NCBI GenBank assembly: GCA_025093555.1
Contig: JAIWNF010000024.1
Coordinates: 186,001-250,000, forward strand
DNA length: 64,000 nt
Direction of reading: 5' to 3'
From: Circinella umbellata
Taxonomy: Eukaryota; Mucoromycota; Mucoromycetes; Mucorales; Lichtheimiaceae
Position numbers and translations under genes: made by a program
Notes under the pieces: generated by a model
Seen by the model: only the letters and a program-made list of their open reading frames with translations
What the model was told of the DNA's origin: nothing
Database searches by the model: none
Part shown: one piece after another, positions 39,401-51,871 of the stretch
How positions within the stretch are numbered: the first letter of the stretch is position 1
Layout of the letters: each line of letters begins with the position of its first letter

Positions 39401-40447
39401 TTTGGTATTATTGGGTTTTCTGATTTTACTTGGGGTAGATGTTTGCTTGTAGAGGGTGGGGATTGGTTACGGACGTTGGTTTATGTTCCGCTTTATTTTG
39501 GTTTTTGTCTTGGATTTTCTCTTTATTTTTTTATAAAAGATTTTTTGAGCAATTTACTATTTATATTCGGTTCGAGAACTTCAGATGTGTCTTTCTTTAT
39601 TGGCTTCAAGGATCTAAAACACCTTCCTGATTTTATATGTTTCCAATATTATTTATTTTTATAAATACTTTTGAAATATATTATTTATAATATAACTTGA
39701 TGTCACTAAAACGCGAGTATTATAACTGATATAGTTTCAAGTTCTTTTATTCAAGTTGAGTATAAAAATGAACAAGAAAGGGTAAGATTTTTTTCCTAAT
39801 AGTGTTTTAGTTAGCTAGTTATTATTTACTTTTTATAAATAAAATATAAATCTTATTTAAAATATAAAACATTGTCTTTGTTATGTTTGATTTTGTGATT
39901 ATTTACATGTGTGATAAGTGTTTAGTATGTCTTTCAATAAGCATGGACCCTTTTATATTATGAAGGTAGTTATTTAAAGTGTTCATTTCTGATTTTATAA
40001 ATATAAACTCTTCTGTGGAAATATAGGGTTTTTGTGTATGTATATGTAGAAGTCGTTGTAAAATACACCTTGTGTTCTCTAGTACTGATGATAATGTTGT
40101 TCATACTTTGGTTTATTATTTCTTAATAATAATAATATATACTTGCAAGAAAACTACGTAATACCATTTCTAAAGCTCTGATATATTTTCCAGTTATACG
40201 ACGAATGACTTCAATTATCTAAAAATTACATATTAAATAGTTAGGATAAGATGCGTCTATACATGTACGTAGTATTTTGTTTATGAAAATAAAATAGTAG
40301 TTTTGAGTTATATGACGTAAATAATGATCATATTAATAATAATAATAATGGTATTTGTCAATTGTGTATGTGATTTAGATATGTTACAACGAGAATGTGG
40401 AGGAAAGAATTGAGAGGTAAAAGGATAAAAAATAAAAGTTATCATTA
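36434..40447. other. 4 kb intergenic region with relic-like pieces
   Basis: No intact gene is found. A protein-like open stretch runs on the plus strand at about 37046-37230 (DIGLKVEVDEKKRALLFGII...), following a 50-codon open piece at 36830-36990; stops separate them. At 38340-39700 the plus strand is strongly T-rich; read on the minus strand, 39250-39600 gives Lys/Pro/Ser-rich peptide pieces (QSPPSTSKHLPQVKSENP) with stops, suggesting an eroded mobile-element or gag-like sequence. AAT/TAA microsatellites lie near 40121-40138 and 40333-40349. Confidence 0.35.
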
Positions 40448-43400
40448 TTATTCTGATATGGATATCTCATTTACAGCATTGATTACTGCATTTGAAGGTG
40501 GATCAATTCCATTCAATGTTGATAAACGCCTTGTGAAATAAGCTGCATCTTTAGCCAACCTAATATAGATTATATATTTTATCAATATTATTAGCCTTTT
40601 GGTTGCTGTTTATTGTCATTCAAGTTCATCAATGCCTCAAACTGTTACTTTCATGAACAGACACACATACCGATCTTTGCCAGCTTCTGTCTGTATTGAC
40701 AACTTATTAATTTCTTGTGATAATTGAGTCGTAAAAGAACCAAATACTTCTTTCATAATTGTCTAAGAATTTAATGAACGAGATATGTGTGTTTTGGTGA
40801 GTCCTAACGTATTATATCACAATAAACAAATTATATTTTTGAGAAATGCTTTCTTTTTTTATTTACCTGTAAATTTTGATGAGGCAAATACTTGCTAAGA
40901 ACTTTATGAAGCGTCATCGTTTCCTTTACCAAAGTCTCCATATAATTATTAGGGCTTTTCTCTGATGAATCATTGTGTTCGTCCCATTGGATGACCTGCA
41001 TCGCCTTGACGTGTACAAAAAAGCGCTCATTCATGATAGCCACCAGTTTGGCATGAATTTCACTTTGATGTTCTTGATAATCTTTTAATATTCTGTCAAA
41101 TTCCGACAGTAGTACAGTGTGTTTGGTAGGCATATGTTGTCTTACACACTCTTTTAATGAGGGTATCAAACCAATCATAATTCCAACAGATTGGGATGCC
41201 AATGCTATATTTATATACATATATAATATTGTTATTCTCCATACTGTAGACATGTATATAGTGATACTCGCACACATCCATCCTTGTTCTCTCTTTTTTC
41301 TTTCTAATTACCCAAGTGTTTAGCTGAGATGTTCTTTAGACCAGCCGAACGCATAGCTCCAGCACCTAAAATGACTTGACATACCCTTGAATTGAATAAC
41401 TATAATAGATAATTCTACTATCAGTCTTTTACGCTTATTAAATAGACGTTAACTTTTTCCTTTTTTTTATACCTTTAATAATTCTACTAATTTTTGCATG
41501 ATATCGGTTGTCATTCCTTCTAAATTCCATATACATCGTAGATATTCTTCAAACATTTTAATAATAAGTAAGCTACAACCAACAACAAAATAACTGGTTC
41601 CATGAACAATAAGAAACTTGGTACTCTTGCGTTCATCTTTTTGTTGTTGTTGAGGCTGTTGTGTACCATCATCTTGTGCCAAAGAGGATACACTTCCATC
41701 ACATATACGATCGACGATACGTTGAAAATCGGATGGTACCTCACTTGCAACCCATTGTTCATTTTCAATTAATTGAGCTTCTTGCTTAACACGTTCCATA
41801 TGGAAATGATCAACAAAGGCTTTTTGCTATGTGTTTTATTCAAAACCAAAAAAAAAAAAAACATTATTGGACCATTCAAAGCATATTTTACTTCCCATTC
41901 ATCCTGAAAACGAAAAAAAAAAATACCTGAGAAAGGACAGTACCGCGTAACCCAAAGCAAGTCCGTTCACAATAAGTTTCACATTGTTGTATGAAAGTTC
42001 GCATAACACTTGCCAATCGATAAAAATCGGTAGGGTTTAATTGAGCATTTTGTTCACTACGGAATCCAATCAATTTTGCACATCGTACATGAGCTAAATC
42101 AGCAGCAGCAAATACGATATCACTTGATTCTTTTTTCATATCCTTCTTCTTCTCCTCATCCTCGATCAAACATTGATCCACCACGTGACATAGTAGCTTG
42201 TGATATACAGCAGCTCGTTGTATGGCTCGAATTAACATAATAAATACATCCAAGAGCATTTTGAAGAAAGAATCGAATGGCATTGTACGTAGCTGTCGTG
42301 CTGGACTATTTTGTCTATATGATAATAATAGAACAAAAACGCATGGATTTTTTTTTTTGGTAAAAATTAATGCAGCCTTGTACACCACGTATCATTGATA
42401 TATATAGAATATAATATAACATAAAACAGAGTTGACAACTTTTTTTTTTAACACTTACCCTGAATCTTCCGTAGTAGGTGATACAGCTGGATATTTTTTA
42501 CGTACAATCTCTTTAATTTCTGCAAGTAATCGTTCTCTATAACCTTGCATGGTTGATAAAAACATATCTGTTCTTACTAAACCCGTTGTACTTGGCATTA
42601 ATCGATCCAATAATTCTTGTTCTTCATCATTTTCTATTTTATCTTTTAATGGTACAGAAGGTGGTGGTGATGATCGAGTCGACTTGATATGATCCAAAAT
42701 CTGTTCCTTGGCTTGATCAAAATCGATGGTTTCAATTTGATAGCTAAGATCAGATAAGAGAATGCTTAAAAAGTCATGTTGCATCATAATCCCTACAGCC
42801 TTTTGCATTTCATCCAATTGAGTAGCAAAATTGGTTAATGCACGAACTTCTTTCAAATCAATCACCCCGGCCTTTTTGTTATCTTCTAATACGGCATGCG
42901 TCTCATCAATCAAATCGAGTGCTGCAAAGTAATCGCCTTGACCAAGAAGTACTTGAATCATAGGTTGTGCCGCCCTAACTTCTTTAATAATACGAATAGC
43001 TTCTTTTAATCGTTCCAGGTTCCGTCGACGTACTTGGAGTCGCACTACTTGTAACCCTTCATTGCATTTTGTCGATTGAATATTTTTCATCTTTTGTCGA
43101 ATTGTATGTATCTGAGAAACACAATCAAGTGTTTGTTGATGAAGTGCTTGTAAGTTGGATAATGCTTCAAAAAATGACGAGGATCGATTCTCAATTTCCC
43201 GAATCAAATGGACTTCCACTGTATCTAAATAATACGATAGTTTTTCTTGTAATATACTGTTTGTTGATACAGGTGGATTAGGACCACTGTTGCCGATAAT
43301 ATCCGCACCTTCACATACAGCGTCAAATGTTCGTGGGTTTTCCAATTGAAAATCAGGTTCGAAAAAAATAGATGGGACATTTTCAAGCATGGGGAGCTCT

Positions 43401-44405
43401 CGTGGTGTTGGCTCAGGTGCTACAGTATCCAAAAGAGCCAAACTCTCACTCGATAACATTTGACCATAAGGATTGCGACCACTTCGACGTTGATGTACAG
43501 GTAAAGAAGATTCATCGAGTGTATCTAAAATATTATGAAGCGATCCATAAGGTGATGTAATGGGTGTTGCTGCTGCTGGTGTTGCATTCGCAGTTGTAGT
43601 TGTCGATGTGAGCGCATTATTTTCTTCGTCGTTGAGTTTGTTATGCTGATATCGATCAAAAACTGGGGTGATATGTTCTAAATAATTATCGAAATCTGAA
43701 GATCGTACTTTTTGAATGGATGCATGAGGTACAGGTGGAACATCCGCTTTACTTGGTTTTATCGATGTTTGTCCTCGTTTTGCTGGATCGTTCAAGACAC
43801 CTGTCCATTTTTTTTTTTTTTATAAAAAATAATAATAAATATCTATCAAGTTTTATTTTTTTGAACGGACAGATTAAAAAGAAAAGATAAAAAAAAAATT
43901 AATAGCAACAAACTTTACCAGAAATAGCATTGAAACCGATATCTCGTGTGGTCCAAGGTAAAGAAGTTTCACTCATGGTACTAAAGTTAGAGTAACTTGA
44001 ATGACGACGCGTATGAGCATTATGCATGAGTCGGTTTAATGGTCGACCGAAGGATGAAGCTGAACGAATGGAAGGAGGTCGACTTGAATTTCCACCTCCT
44101 TCATCACGATGCATGGATCGTTCCCGTACCATAGAATAAACCGAGGTATTTATATTATTGATATTATTATTATTATTATTATTGCGAGGAGACGTGGGTC
44201 GAGGAGGGGTTACATTGGTAGGTGAAATGGGTTGTGTCGAAGAAGAAGAAGAAGAAGAAGCAGCAGAGGTAACTACTATATTATTTGGACTGAGATGACG
44301 ACGAGCTGATGAAGTCCATGAGGGAGAAGGGTGATGTAATTGATTTCTAGATAATCCATTACCATTTTCTCCTTGTTGCCCTGCCGCGTGCGATCGCGGT
44401 TGCAT
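40448..44405 (-). CDS. VPS54: Vps54, GARP tethering complex subunit
   Basis: Eight exons on the minus strand (44405-43919, 43800-42459, 42314-41927, 41826-41473, 41399-41312, 41204-40867, 40762-40671, 40559-40448) encode about 1066 aa. After a Ser/Asn-rich N-terminus, VPSIFFEPDFQLENPRTFDAV and the following coiled coil (EVHLIREIENRSSSFFEALS) match the Vps54 N-terminal rod. The C-terminal Vps54 domain is clear: EQWVASEVPSDFQRIVDRI, then NSRVCQVILGAGAMRSAGLK. GARP (Vps51-54) tethers endosome-derived vesicles to the trans-Golgi network. All splice phases agree across the eight exons. Length is close to animal Vps54. Confidence 0.94.
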
Positions 44406-44732
44406 ATTGTATATTATATAAGTTTGAGAATAGAAAAGAGAAAAGAGGAGTTTCTTTTATATATTATATTACAGGGACAAGTTTACACAAATTGTAACCA
44501 TTTCTTTTTTTATTGAGTTCAAAAAGTCTAAAAAGGGTACTTGGGTTTATATTTTTTTTATCAGCCAATGGGTGCCTTAAGCTATTCACGAGAATTTGCT
44601 TGGCAACAGCATATTGTCATAAAAGCGATTGCTTTTATTTATTCATGAATTAATCTTATGTGCGAGTAGTTCTCTTTATATTATCATTATTTATATAACT
44701 ATTACTACTTTTATTGTTGTTATCTTTCAAGT
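44406..44732. other. VPS54 promoter / 3' end of coiled-coil gene
   Basis: 327 bases between two minus-strand genes. AT-rich; no further feature is seen. Confidence 0.4.
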
Positions 44733-46696
44733 TTAACCAGTAATACTTGGCGGTTTTATTAATAATTCCTCTTTACATTGTGAACGTCCTTCGCTGTTAT
44801 TAGATGTTTCTGGTGCTGCTGGTGCCGGTGCTGGTAATGAAATAAGTTGTTTTAAAGGCGCTGTTAATAATGATTTTGTTATTGATCTATTGTCGTGTAT
44901 TTTTGAGTTTATCTGTTGTTCCTCTTGCTGATCATTTTGTCGTCTTCGCCGTAAAATTTTACTCAACATTGTAGATGAGAATGATTTACGCATTATAGGT
45001 GGATTGTTACCACTATTATTATTGTGTATTTGGTTTGAAGGTGGTGTATTTGTACCGGTGTCATTATTATCAAGCTGAGAAAAAGTAACACGTTGTCCTT
45101 GTTGTTGTTGTTGCTGATCGACACTGAGTAAATATTCTAAATCTTCATTTTCAATTATCTTGATCAAAATTTTGCTTATATATAAATTCAACGCATTATT
45201 AGCATCTTTGAGTGATTTGATTTCACTATAAAGTTCTGCACTGTTTTGGCTTTGTGGTTGTTTTGTATCACCGTTGCTACTGGTACTACTGGTACTACTA
45301 CTACTGCTACTACTGGTGCTATAACTGCTATTGATGGTGACCGTTGACACATTGTGTAACTCTGCTGCCAAATTACTAAATCCTGTTATCGTAGTTCCGT
45401 GCTGGTTATAATTTTCTTTTCTTGTTGAATCCTGTATAATAATTGGAAGAAAAGTGTTCAATAAGTTTAACATTCCAGAAAAAGAGAATTAACGACATTT
45501 TATAGTTATTTATGTTTATAAACAAAAATTAATTGGAGAACCTGTTTATCACCAAGTAATAAAAATGAACCATTCATTGTTTTTTCATTTAATAAATTTT
45601 GATAACCTTCATTTTCTTCCATCAAAGATTGATTGATTTGTTTCATATTAGAAATTTCAGTTATTAGCTTTCTTATTCTTTTCGAATGCCGTTTATCTTG
45701 GTCTTCCATCTCTTTTACGAGTCGAGTTTCTTGAGTTTTTAATTGTTGTTTTAATTCTGTTACTTGACTTTCATGAGCTGATCGAACTGAACATGTTCGT
45801 CGTGTGGTAACGGTGTTGTTGTTATCGATAGTGACTGGATTGCTCAAAAGAGAATAAGAAGAAGGAGGGGATGATGATGACGTTGATTCTATTGGTTTTT
45901 GCTTTTTCTTTGATGAAGTATTATTTTTATTATTATTATTATTGTTGTTGTTGTTAATGGAAGATAATCGTTTGGTATTATTATTTTGAAGAGATCGTTC
46001 TGTTTCTGTTAGTCGTCGTATTTGCTTACACAGCGTTTCTTCTCGCTGTTCCCATTTTAATTGATTATTTTCAAAAGTATCTAGCTATATATATGATATT
46101 TTAAATAATGATGAGCTTATCCACTTTTAATAAACTTTTTTAAATTTTATATACTCGACTTTTCTCCTTGTTACCTCTAGTTTTAACTTTTTTTGCAGAT
46201 CATTTTTTTCTTTTGTCAATTGTGTAACCTCTTTACGCAAGTCTGTCAATTCTTGTTCTTGTGTATAATTATGGACTTCAAGACGCGATTGATTATTAAT
46301 ATATGTATTTAAATCTTGTTGTAATGTGACAATTTTCTAGTATATATATTAGTCTTATTATTAGAGAACTATGGAAAAGAAAGCATATTGTATATTTAAT
46401 TATACATCAGATTATTAGCATACTTTATGCAGTCGGTCATTTTCAATCCCAAGTTCCGATTGTTTTTCTTTTGAATCTAACAATTGTTCTTGTAGCTATA
46501 TAGTTTTTTTTATGCGATTTGTTTTGAGTTATCTTCTTTTTTTTTTCTTTAACGAATCACCAAGTGAATGGGGCAACCTTACATTAAATTTATCATTTTC
46601 GACATTTTCTAGCCTCTCATGTAAATTTTTAGCTATTCTTCCAATGTCAATGTCAGAAGTTGACAATGGCAATGTTTCTTCTGTTGGTTCATACAT
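44733..46696 (-). CDS. Coiled-coil protein, Uds1-like (up-regulated during septation family)
   Basis: Five exons on the minus strand (46696-46583, 46495-46424, 46336-46175, 46084-45542, 45431-44733) give about 529 aa. The first 130 residues are heptad-rich coiled coil (LQEQLLDSKEKQSELG, ELTDLRKEVTQLTKEK). An Asn/Ser linker leads to a segment, SLMEENEGYQNLLNEKTMNG, then FSNLAAEL and ALNLYISKILIKIIENEDLE, that in my recollection matches the Uds1 domain of fungal septation/polarity coiled-coil proteins. Poly-Ser, poly-Gln and an Arg patch (SKILRRRRQND) follow. The fourth intron uses a weak donor (CAG|GTTCTC). An in-frame ATG at 46729 would add 11 residues. The Uds1 assignment is tentative; coding status is firm. 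Confidence 0.8.
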
Positions 46697-47726
46697 ATTT
46701 GCACGTATATGATATATGCTTAAGTACAAGAGCAGAAAGAGAGAAATAGAGAGAGGGAGAGAAAGAGTAGAAAAATGTAAAGAAAAGAAAAAGTAGCTTG
46801 TGTATGTGCTATGTATCTATTAAGAAATATTTCTCTCTCTGTTAGCTGTCTGGTCTAAATGATGATAAAAAAAAAGGTTGCTTTTAAATTCTGTAGTGTA
46901 TTATAAAATAACATATAATATATTTGATAAAAATAATAATAATATTCATAGTATCTCATACAAAACACTGTTTATTTATTCATATATAAAATCAGTTCAT
47001 ACTACAGAGATATCAAGTATATTACACTGGTACATTGTACTATAATGGCTAAAATATGATTATATTGGTTTATTTCATTCATTATAAGTATATAAATATG
47101 TAATGTATGATACCATGGCGACGGGTTATAATGCATGTACCGTTACAGAAGGAGTTGATACGTGTACAGATATATTATATATATGCTTCAATGTTTTCAG
47201 AGGATGATAAGATACTTTTATTGCAAGCTCATATAAAGAAAGATACGCTTCACCAATCTTTTTAATAGCAATATAGTAGTAGTAGGTAAGTTATTCCCCT
47301 TTCAGAAAACACCCTGTGGTCAAATATGAAATTTCGTAATGGTTTTTTTTATTCATACGTATATGTAACCCACAGATTGCTTTTGTAAACCAAGGTTCTA
47401 TTAAATGATATGACGTGTTTGATATCTCCTTTCCTCCTGAAAAATAAATGATTATGCATATATTGACTTTTGGTAATGAGTAAGGTTTTTTTTGTCCTAC
47501 TCCACATTCTTTTGTTTTCTACATAATCTAGGGTTCACTGATACAATGTATACATAAAAAAAAACTTTTAATGAAACATAATATATAATACTGAATATAA
47601 AAAAGGAAATCAAAGTTATTATATATTAGAGTGAGTGAATGAACAAAAGTTATAATAATAAGTGCAACAAAACTTTTTCTATATATATATATTATATTTT
47701 AAAAATGCGAGATGTGTATATGTATA
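46697..47726. other. Intergenic DNA left of the transposon
   Basis: No gene. Contains the leader of the coiled-coil gene with a GA-rich tract at 46732-46768 and AT-rich DNA up to the left inverted repeat. Confidence 0.45.
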
Positions 47727-47830
47727 TACAGGTTTTATTTGCACCAAGCAGAAATAATTTTGCTTCAATGAGATTGAAATTTTGCGTTACCAGTTTTGCG
47801 TTTATGTTTTTGCGTCCTTTTTTGCGCTTT
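47727..47830 (+). repeat. Left terminal inverted repeat with TTTTGCG array
   Basis: About 70 bases align with the complement of the right end, including the shared blocks CCAAGCAGAAATAATTTTGC and ATTTTGCGTTAC. Beyond this, TTTTGCG recurs near 47790, 47808 and 47820, giving about five copies (one decayed to TTTTGCT) at 15-20 bp spacing, as expected for transposase binding sites. Confidence 0.8.
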
Positions 47831-48107
47831 TAATAATTATATATTAGCTTTTATTTTATTGAAAAGCTACATATAAAACAAAAAAAATCTACAGCAGCTT
47901 GTTACAAGATTTTTTCGAGGCAAGCATCAAAAAACAATTCCGCATGCTTGATCCATCCAAACACAGTCATCTTTAGTTACTCTTTTAACAGCTTCAGTTA
48001 TTCTCGGAGTCAATTGATCCTTCTCACTCGACTTGTCTCTTCAAACACCTACCGCGAAAATAATATTAAACAAAAACGCGGATGCAGTACTTTTTGAAGC
48101 ACGAGAT

Positions 48108-48500
48108 GCTTTGTATGAATAATTTTTGATGGCATTTCATTAGCATTAAGCGGGCTTCATAAACATCTTGTTGACAAAGCTCGTTTGTCTTTGAAAAAAC
48201 TGGAAAACTACCAATGGCTAGGGTGGCAGGCGTAACACTAGATAAATATACGAAGTTGATCCGTCAATGGAACAATGATCCTGAGTTTGACTTTGATAAT
48301 CGTCGTGTGTTTATCGATGAACCTGGTTTCAACCTCCATATACGTAGTAATTTTGGTCGATCCAAGAGAGGAAGTCCTGCTCGAGCTGTAATTCCTTCGC
48401 AACGTGGTGTATCGATTACTATCTTCGGTGATATCTGTGAGCTTGGAACAGCACTAATTACACTATTGCTTCCGTACTCTTTTTCGTTCTCTTCTCGAAC
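48108..48500 (+). pseudogene. DDE-type transposase fragment (IS630/Tc1-mariner-like)
   Basis: One frame gives SLALSGLHKHLVDKARLSLK, typical of the helix-turn-helix to linker part of fungal IS630-like transposases. After a frame change near 48215 the ORF continues through DNRRVFIDEPGFNLH, where the Asp of FIDE should be the first catalytic residue, then GRSKRGSPARAVIPSQRG and VSITIFGDICELG. It stops being transposase-like at about 48470. The second and third catalytic acidic residues are absent. So this is the broken 5' half of a transposase and cannot be active. Confidence 0.75.
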
Positions 48501-48578
48501 AATCTTTGACTCGTTGCATGCTTGTTCTCCTCTAAATATAACAAGTAAATATACACGTATATAAGTATAATGACAAAA

Positions 48579-50478
48579 TTACAATAAAGCAACCAAAAAT
48601 AATATGAAATATATTATAACTAGAGAAACACATACAACCGGAACCCTAAACTTTTTCCCACGGAAAACAATCTTGATAATATTTGCACAATCAGCCATAC
48701 AGTCCAATTCTGATTCATCTCCATCAGGCTTGTGAGTAATGTTCTTAATCCTATGGGAAACAAGCGGTAAACAATTAGATCACACTTTGCAAAATAACAA
48801 TAAATCAATAATGCAGCCACTTACAAGAATTCAAGTATATCGATAATTTGCAATTCTTGGGAATCAAAGTGAATTTGTATTTCTTCGACCTTCTTCATGG
48901 CTAAATATACAAGTGCTTCATGTTTTGGAGAACGAGTACAATCAGGAGATGTATCATTCAATATCTATATAATAAAGAATGGTTAGTTGGTATATGTGTT
49001 GCACAACGAACCCATCCATTCGTTTACTTACATTTATTACTCTATCAAAAATTTCATCTGATTTAGGCGTAAGTTTTACCATTACTATTGTCGGTTGATC
49101 GCATAAGCTTCTCTAACGAGAATCAGAAAATGAGCTTTTCATATAATGAGCTACCCAATCATGAGCGAGATCAATTACACCAGACAGTGTTATTCTAATA
49201 TAATGTATTTGTCAGTACCAAAAGTATAATCATGCTATATATTGAAAAAAAAACCCAATACCGTAATATTTGTTCTAATAAGTCATCCCATCCCGCCATC
49301 CCTCCATAATAGAAATGGACATACGATTCAAGTTGTCCAAATCCGTAACATACAATGCACGCATTGAGTCGATTATATCACTTGATGGCTCATATTGATG
49401 GTTGAGTTGCTAGAACAAATTGAACTCGAAATTAGTATACCATATACACCTAATTATAGCAACAACCGTCCAAATGTGCTTACCAACTTAAATGCCCAGC
49501 GGAAAAGTTCATGGCGAGCCAAATCCCCGCTTTTCAAGCTTGACTGTGCCTCCTCGAAATAGTCGGTCGTGGCATCATCAGTAGCGTCATCAATAATATC
49601 ATTGTTACGAACACTCAAACCACGGCCCCCTTCAAGAAGGTCCTCATCATCATGGACTTCATCATCACCACTCAAGACATCGCGGCTGCCATCACCATAG
49701 GATTCATTATTGTTATGCAAGATATCACGACCACCAAGATCATTATTATTGCGCTTATTTAATTTACTATTAATTGCGTGGGTTTCTTTGTTGAGCGTTG
49801 CAGTAACAAGTCTTGCCTAATAATAATAATAATAATAAATTATTTAGCACAACAAAAAGTGGATCAAAACACGCTGCTACAAGAAACGCGACAAGAAATA
49901 CAACACAAACAAAAAACAAACCTCTGCAATACGGCGTTCTTGGTTAGTAGCCGCATTCAATCTTTTTTTTTGCCAAAAGTCAGTGATCACTGGGTCACGG
50001 CTGGCAGCTATAAGGGGAAGAGAAACCGATTGTCAATATATATATATATATATATAAGTTACAACTATCGATCCATCAACTATTTTCCTTTGCACACGAC
50101 ATACCTTTCAAATCTCTTTTTAATCTGTTAATTCTTTTCATTCGGGCGCTTGATTTCAACAGAACTTTTGTCAAGGTTTTTAAATCATCAGAAAGTTCAA
50201 GATGAGCACTATATTTACTGATGGCAGGATTGTGTTTGACTGATGCTTCATCGAAATTATAAACGGTCCAATTACACCAGTCTTGCTCTATCCAAGAATC
50301 TTAATAAGATTGTTAGTTATCTGATTATCAGATAGAACAGCCAAGCAAGTATTATAATAGATATACCTGGAAGATTTAGCTCATCTCTTATTTCCTTGAT
50401 TTGATCGCTTTCATCGATACGCGCCTTTTTATTTCTTTCATTACAAGATGATGTTGTTTCTCGTTTTTTATTTGACAT
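48579..50478 (-). pseudogene. Intron-rich cargo-like gene, broken, family unknown
   Basis: Eight exons follow one another with good splice sites: 50478-50367, 50299-50105, 50007-49922, 49816-49484, 49409-49262, 49194-49032, 48964-48825 and 48750-48579. The product starts MSNKKRETTSSCNERNKKAR (basic, nuclear-signal-like), then has ASVKHNPAISKYSAHLELSD, RDPVITDFWQKKRLNAATNQ, an acidic Asp-rich region, DLAHDWVAHYMK and a final KPDGDESELDCMADC block. A tandem ATCCC duplication at 49285-49294 shifts the frame, and TAG at 49113-49115 stops exon six in frame. It resembles hypothetical proteins that I recall as repeated in Mucorales genomes; untested. It runs opposite to the transposase relic, and its 3' end stops about 80-100 bases from it. 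Function unknown. Confidence 0.6.
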
Positions 50479-50505
50479 AATGTATAAACTTTTGAGAGAT
50501 TGTTA

Positions 50506-50634
50506 GTGGACACAGTTGCAACATGGATAGCTATAGTTGACACGGTTGCAACATGGATAACTATAGTTGACACAGTTGCAACATGGATAGCTATAGTTGA
50601 CACAGCTGCAACATGGATAACTATAGTTGACACG
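50506..50634. repeat. 30-bp minisatellite, 4.3 units, 60-bp higher order
   Basis: Four consecutive 30-bp units (50506-50535, 50536-50565, 50566-50595, 50596-50625) plus a 9-base remnant. Each reads roughly GTTGACACAGTTGCAACATGG then ATAGCTATA or ATAACTATA. The last part alternates G/A between odd and even units, so the true repeat is a 60-bp dimer. It begins 28 bases upstream of the cargo pseudogene's start codon. It is open on both strands, giving false repetitive ORFs. Confidence 0.95.
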
Positions 50635-51619
50635 GAAAGAAAAATAAAAAAAAAAGGAGAGCGTGGGTTTCATGCATTTCACCACAGCATTATGATCTGG
50701 GAATAAATTTATGCTTGCGTGTTGTCAGAAGCTATGGCAACTACGAACATTTTCAAAACAGAGACCATTATTTTGTAGCTATTGACAACAAAATTTTATA
50801 TAATTCATACGCAATGTGCAAAGCATGATAAATAGTTCCAATAGCCAAGAAAACATAGATCATTGGTAATAAAATTCTTTTACGTGCATGTTATATCGAT
50901 TCGAATATTACCTGGTTTTTGGAAGTATAAGAAGTAAAGACACTACACGTTCGAATTTATATATAATATTACTAATGATAAAGTATAACAGACATGAAAA
51001 GAAAACCCACAAAAGACAGGTATTGTCCCAGCATATTATTATTTATGGAGAACCATGACAAGGAATTGAAATTGTAAGCTTTATTATATGAATAACTAAA
51101 AGATGTCGGTAATAATAGTAAAGAGGAAAGTGCCAATGTTCGTGGGAAGTGAGGCCAGTCTTGTACGAGACAGTGTTGGAAAAAAGAAAATTCAAACAAA
51201 TTCACCACCACGACCTGAAGGGTGTCCCCCGGTAGCTGACACTTTTCCATCCAAATAGCCATTTTATAACCCTATAAGTTAAAGCTAAGAAGATTTATAG
51301 TATCAGCGTGAGATGTTCGATTTTCTTATTTCTTGCGTAATTAAAAACCACCCCATCAAAGTCAAACATATTGCTTCTTGTTAGAATATAATAACACACA
51401 CAGATCTTACCTCAAGCTCTTTTTATTGAACGTTCACAAAATAAATTACACAGTCTGTAACTTGATACAGTCATATAATTAAATCATCAATCGGAAGCAC
51501 TGGTTCGATTAATACCTTGCGAATATAAAATAAAAAGTTGTTAATAAAAATGAAGGAAAGAAAAAGAAAAACTTATCTTAATCATCGTCCCCTGCACCAT
51601 ATTTGGCAAAAACCTATGC

Positions 51620-51871
51620 ATCGCGCTCTGGGGCTACGATACTTCCCATTCCTGTATGGCTGTGGTGAAGCAAATGCTTCATCGCAGCGACGGATGTTTC
51701 TCAGCTAAAGTTCCTCACGGATCAAGTTTGGAATACAAAATTGGTGGAATTCGGTTTTTCTGAATGTCATGACCACACCAACCTTGATGCTATTGAATAT
51801 TTGGGTTTTCCTTTATTCTCCACCAAGCAACAGCTGCATCAATTTTTAGAAAAACTTCTGTCGTCAATTCA
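51620..51871 (+). pseudogene. Probable LINE reverse-transcriptase scrap
   Basis: About 45 residues with AIEYLGFPLFSTKQQLHQFL followed by EKLLSSIQH fit the segment after the YADD motif in L1-like reverse transcriptases (the v-x-YLGfpl block). The preceding 100 bases are open in another frame. The sequence ends exactly where the right inverted repeat begins. Too short for certainty; no catalytic motif is present. Confidence 0.4.

Noticed and set aside
39240..39664. Membrane-like ORFs on the plus strand
   Set aside because: Hydrophobicity follows from T-rich DNA; overlapping frames all look membrane-like, so no one frame is supported.
49084..49194. Alternative short intron removing the TAG in cargo exon six
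   Set aside because: It would have to be about 45 bases and delete good coding sequence (AHYMKSSF); a simple nonsense mutation is more likely, given the nearby frameshift.
50388..50706. Repetitive ORFs with VSTI-like units on both strands
   Set aside because: Products of the 30-bp minisatellite, whose length is a multiple of three so that all frames stay open.
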